Assembly: GCF_029218125.1 (NCBI RefSeq)
Contig: NZ_JARFXX010000003.1
Span: 62,001-126,000, forward strand
From: Oscillibacter faecalis_A
GTDB taxonomy: Bacteria > Bacillota > Clostridia > Oscillospirales > Oscillospiraceae
Direction of reading: 5' to 3'
Length of the DNA stretch: 64,000 nt
Program-made: the position numbers and the translations under genes
Shown: positions 61,291 through 64,000 of the stretch, one piece after another
How the letters are laid out: each line of letters begins with the position of its first letter
Position numbering within the stretch: position 1 is the stretch's first letter
Notes under the pieces: generated by a model
The model's input: the letters and a program-made list of their open reading frames with translations, nothing else
Database searches by the model: none
Told to the model about the DNA's origin: nothing

Positions 61291-61427
61291 CCGTTTTGCA
61301 TAAAACGTACTCTTTTCGACATGAAATGTCATATTCACATCATCTCCTATGTCTGCGGTTCTTGTCTACACATTGCTCATAAGTGCATAAGATGTCATCC
61401 CACACACTCCCCATGAACAGACAAAGG

Positions 61428-61463
61428 GCCTGTCCTGCGGAAGTGCGGCAATGCAGGACAGGC
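61428..61463 (-). terminator. Terminator of the YczE-type gene
   Basis: GCCTGTCCTGC and GCAGGACAGGC, 11-bp stem with a 14-nt loop, followed on the minus strand by CCTTTGTC; 27 bp past the stop. Confidence 0.7.
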
Positions 61464-61489
61464 TCAAAATTTTGTACGCGTGGAAACCA

Positions 61490-62179
61490 CTATTCCGCTT
61501 TCACGCCACGGAGTCGAGCCAGCGCTGGGAAGGTCTTGAACTGAAAACGTTGGTCAAACAGATCACCGCACACTGCCACCATTTTCCCCATGGTAAAAGC
61601 AGCGAGAATGGTGCCAATACCGAGGCCATCCAGATGCCCCAGAAAGCCAAGGGTCAGAATTCCAGTAGTAGCAAGGCAGATCACATCAAAGGCAATCTTG
61701 ATTTTGGCATAGGAAATATGGGTAATCTGAGCCAGCTCCCGAGGAAAAAGGTCTGTAGGGACAATGGGGAGTCCGCAGCGGTTAGATAGGGCAATGCCAA
61801 GACTGATGAGCAGATAGCTGACGATAAAATAGATGATTTTAAATGGCAGCCCCGTGGGAAGAAGGCCGATCCAAGCCTCGTGGATATCCAGCAGTTCTCC
61901 AAACACAAAGCCCACTACAAAGCTGCAAAGATAGGAGGGCACAAACTGCCGCCGGAGCACCATAAGGCTCAACACCAGTACTCCCTGAAAGAGATAGGTC
62001 CATGTGCCCAGCGTCAGCACCGGGAACACCTCGGAAAAAGCGTAGGGAACGCTGGAAATGGCGGAGATTCCCGCCCCAGAGTACAGCATCAGCACAACGC
62101 CAAAGCTGTTGACAAGCACCGCTACCACCAGTGCCAGTTCTCCTCGAAATGTCTTTTTTGCTGCTGTTTTCGTATCCAC
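61490..62179 (-). CDS. YczE/YyaS/YitT-type membrane protein
   Basis: A 229-residue protein from a GTG with AAAGGAAG 9 bp ahead. Five hydrophobic segments (LALVVAVLVNSFGVVLML; LFQGVLVLSLMVL; YLCSFVVGFVFGELLDI; IIYFIVSYLLISLGIAL; IAFDVICLATTGILTLGFLG). The GVVLMLYSGAGISAISSVPY segment and CGLPIVPTDLFPRELA match the YczE family, unknown transporters or regulators often encoded with transcription factors or peptide loci. It is monocistronic here. Confidence 0.8.
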   Translation of the reverse strand: MDTKTAAKKTFRGELALVVAVLVNSFGVVLMLYSGAGISAISSVPYAFSEVFPVLTLGTWTYLFQGVLVLSLMVLRRQFVPSYLCSFVVGFVFGELLDIHEAWIGLLPTGLPFKIIYFIVSYLLISLGIALSNRCGLPIVPTDLFPRELAQITHISYAKIKIAFDVICLATTGILTLGFLGHLDGLGIGTILAAFTMGKMVAVCGDLFDQRFQFKTFPALARLRGVKAE

Positions 62180-62258
62180 AAATATATGCTTCCTTTCTTT
62201 TCTGTGGAATCTGTGTGCGATTCTGTTGTCGAAATTTTGCGGCAGCAGTTACAGAGAT

Positions 62259-62318
62259 CAACCGCTTTGCGGTTGGTTCAATAAGCATCATTATAATCGC
62301 TCAAAATCCTATGTGAAA
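62259..62318 (-). promoter_or_regulatory. Promoter and early hairpin of the YczE-type gene
   Basis: TTTCAC (62313-62318) and TATAAT (62290-62295) on the minus strand, 17-bp spacer. A perfect 7-bp hairpin CAACCGC/GCGGTTG (62259-62275) lies in the first transcribed bases. Confidence 0.65.
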
Positions 62319-62708
62319 GGCCAAATTTATATTTTGGCACAATGCAGCAATCCATAGCCCCAGCGCCAAAGGCATTCAGGAAAAATCCTCAAAGAGAATC
62401 ATGCAGAGCATTTGATGCAAGCTATCAACGCAGTTATCTGCATTGCATAGAATAAATAGGTAATCAATATGTGCTCCTATATCCTTGCACATTGCACACA
62501 GGTGAAATAATTTTTAATTTTCAATCTAAAAATCTACCATGTCGCATCTATCAAGTCAAAGAGGTATGTGCCTAAGACACATACCTCTTTTTCAGCAGCC
62601 TTTGTCTGTCAACTGCCCCATTATTTGTTTTTCAAAATCCGTTTTGTGGTCAACTGCTCACAGCCGGACCTTTTGTTATGCAATGCTGCTGGAAACATGG
62701 ATGGCAAA
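62319..62708. other. Gene-free region before the MetE-like gene
   Basis: A/T-rich sequence without a supported gene. It contains a 13-bp hairpin AAAGAGGTATGTG/CACATACCTCTTT at 62558-62590, T-rich on the plus side (TTTTTC) and ending in TTT on the minus side. As it lies 118 bp past the MetE-like stop it may be that gene's terminator or the relic of another. Confidence 0.5.
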
Positions 62709-63824
62709 TCAGCCCCAGACCTCTTCGGCGATTTCCTTTACCAACGCCAGCTTAGCCCACTGCTGTGCCTCTGTCAGTTTGTTGCCAATCTCGCAGGAGG
62801 CAAAACCGCACTGAGGACTCAGGCACAGACGATCCAGAGGAATGTACTTGGTCGCCTCATGGATACGGGCAATCACCGCAGCCTTGTCCTCCAGTTCGGG
62901 GCGCTTGGTGGTAATGAGGCCCAGCACCACCTTCTTCTCACCGCTGACAGCAGCCAAAGGCTCAAAGCCTCCGCTGCGAGCGTCATCAAATTCCAGATAG
63001 TAGGCGTTCACGTTCTCACGAGCCAGAAGGGTCTTAGCCACGCTGTCATAAGCGCCAGAGCTGGCATAGGTGGAATGGAAATTGCCCCGGCAGACATGAG
63101 TGTTGAGCACCATATCCTCCGGCTTACCCTCAATAGCCAGATTGTTAGCGGTAAGCATTTGTTCCTTGATTGCTTCCAGCCCCTTTTCATCCGTATCAAA
63201 AATCATGCAAGCCTTGGGGGCCACCAGCATTCCCCAACTGCAATCATCGAATTGCAGGTTACGGCAGCCAGCAGCGTAAACATCAGCGATGACCTTACGA
63301 TAGCCCGCTGCCAAATCCTCTACCAGCTTTTCGGTATTGGGATAGTATTTGCTGGTATTTTCCATTGCAAAGGGCATGACCATCTGCTCCAGAAACTGAG
63401 CGGGTGCAGGGATCGTCAGCTTGGCCACAGTGTTCTCGTCTTCCAGCGCCTTGACAAACCGGAAATGCTCCACAAAGGGATGGCTGTCTACGCCGACTTC
63501 TCCGGTGAGGTAAGTATCATCAAGCATCGCGTTTTCACCATGGAACGGCAGGCCCTTCTCCGTGCGGCTGTGGCCTACACCATGGAAACCCCACATGAAA
63601 TCGAGGTGCCATGTAGCGCGGCGGAACTCGCCATCGGTGATTACATGGTATCCGGCTCCCTGCTGCTTAGCGACCAGTTCTCGGATTGCCTGATCCTCCA
63701 CCGCCTTCAGCTCATCGGCTCCAATCTTGCCGCCTTGAAAATCCGCCCGAGCCTGCTTCAACTCGGCAGGGCGAAGAAAGCTGCCAACATAGTCATAGCG
63801 AAAAGGGGTATTAGTTTTGCTCAT
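62709..63824 (-). CDS. MetE-like cobalamin-independent methyltransferase (C-terminal domain type)
   Basis: A 371-residue protein matching the catalytic C-terminal half of MetE. The zinc ligands are all present: H243 and C245 (NTHVCRGNF), E278 (YYLEFDDAR) and C339 (SPQCGFAS). It opens with VGSFLRPAELKQAR. Such short forms (YxjG/YxjH-like) lack the MetE N-terminal half and transfer a methyl group to a thiol such as homocysteine, with an uncertain donor. AGGAG 9 bp before the ATG at 63824 decides the start. Confidence 0.9.
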   Translation of the reverse strand: MSKTNTPFRYDYVGSFLRPAELKQARADFQGGKIGADELKAVEDQAIRELVAKQQGAGYHVITDGEFRRATWHLDFMWGFHGVGHSRTEKGLPFHGENAMLDDTYLTGEVGVDSHPFVEHFRFVKALEDENTVAKLTIPAPAQFLEQMVMPFAMENTSKYYPNTEKLVEDLAAGYRKVIADVYAAGCRNLQFDDCSWGMLVAPKACMIFDTDEKGLEAIKEQMLTANNLAIEGKPEDMVLNTHVCRGNFHSTYASSGAYDSVAKTLLARENVNAYYLEFDDARSGGFEPLAAVSGEKKVVLGLITTKRPELEDKAAVIARIHEATKYIPLDRLCLSPQCGFASCEIGNKLTEAQQWAKLALVKEIAEEVWG

Positions 63825-63860
63825 AGTGAAATGCTCCTTCCACACTTAAAAGATATGCTG

Positions 63861-63889
63861 ATTAAATGGCTCAAGCTATGATAAGTCAA
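63861..63889 (-). promoter_or_regulatory. Promoter of the MetE-like gene
   Basis: TTGACT (63884-63889) and TTTAAT (63861-63866) on the minus strand, 17-bp spacer, leader about 35 nt; no S-box fits in it. Confidence 0.65.
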
Positions 63890-64000
63890 GGCTTCTTTCT
63901 GGCGCCGCTAATATCTATCGCCCTCATGATAGAAAAAGCAATGCCGTGTTCTACCCATTAGTATCCCTCTGTCAAATTAGTTGAATGACCATTTTTTAAT

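Noticed and set aside
62558..62590. tRNA or small RNA gene in the 62 kb gap
   Set aside because: Only one hairpin, no cloverleaf and no upstream promoter on the plus strand; most likely a terminator.

Overview
The window looks like chromosome of a spore-forming, Gram-positive gut clostridium, most likely Oscillospiraceae (Flavonifractor/Oscillibacter-like). This rests on gene content (SpoIVA, CvpA–DUF5711, ECF transporter next to truA, SLH-domain wall proteins, EFR1-type ferredoxins), fairly high GC and strong AGGAGG ribosome binding sites. The assignment is inferred from gene families, not from a search. No tRNA, rRNA or CRISPR array was seen.

Layout. 1–1229: hom (cut by the window edge) and its ACT-domain partner. 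1443–10505: a seven-gene minus-strand run, ddl–murF–ABC-F–flavodoxin–prfA–(tsaC/coaE fusion)–M18 aminopeptidase, joining wall precursor synthesis, translation and tRNA modification. 10689–12970: a small SLH protein and rodA. 13137–14926: tsaE–tsaB–upp. 15083–16881: a lipoprotein, an ECF sigma factor and its membrane anti-sigma factor; the lipoprotein and the anti-sigma factor share one extracytoplasmic domain. 16938–21441: a promoter, a structured leader, ssnA and ygfK. 21514–22774: a purine PRTase and a phosphopantetheinyl transferase. 22969–26185: dnaG–rpoD. 26464–28544: a P-loop protein and an EFR1 ferredoxin. 28594–39182: an eleven-gene minus-strand run from a methyltransferase through YitT, EcfA1/A2/T, TruA, DUF5711 and CvpA to a ClpE-like unfoldase.

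39353–48028 is the most unusual region. The last ~94 codons of spoIVA are intact with their terminator, but the gene is cut at a serine codon by a SpoIVCA-type large serine recombinase whose final codons are spoIVA DNA. Behind it lies an accessory operon of DUF932, YqaJ exonuclease, RecT, MoxR ATPase, VWA/metallopeptidase, an LPD28-like protein and two small proteins. The 5' part of spoIVA is not in the window. This is the architecture of a skin-like element in a sporulation gene, here spoIVA.

48379–50806 is a feoA–feoB–Cys-rich iron(II) uptake operon. 50903–60976 holds two very large, paralogous, secreted SLH proteins. The larger has two promoters, an AGCAG pentanucleotide tandem repeat at its presumed transcription start and a terminator-like hairpin in its 5' leader. 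61490–63824 holds a YczE-type membrane protein and a MetE-like zinc methyltransferase.
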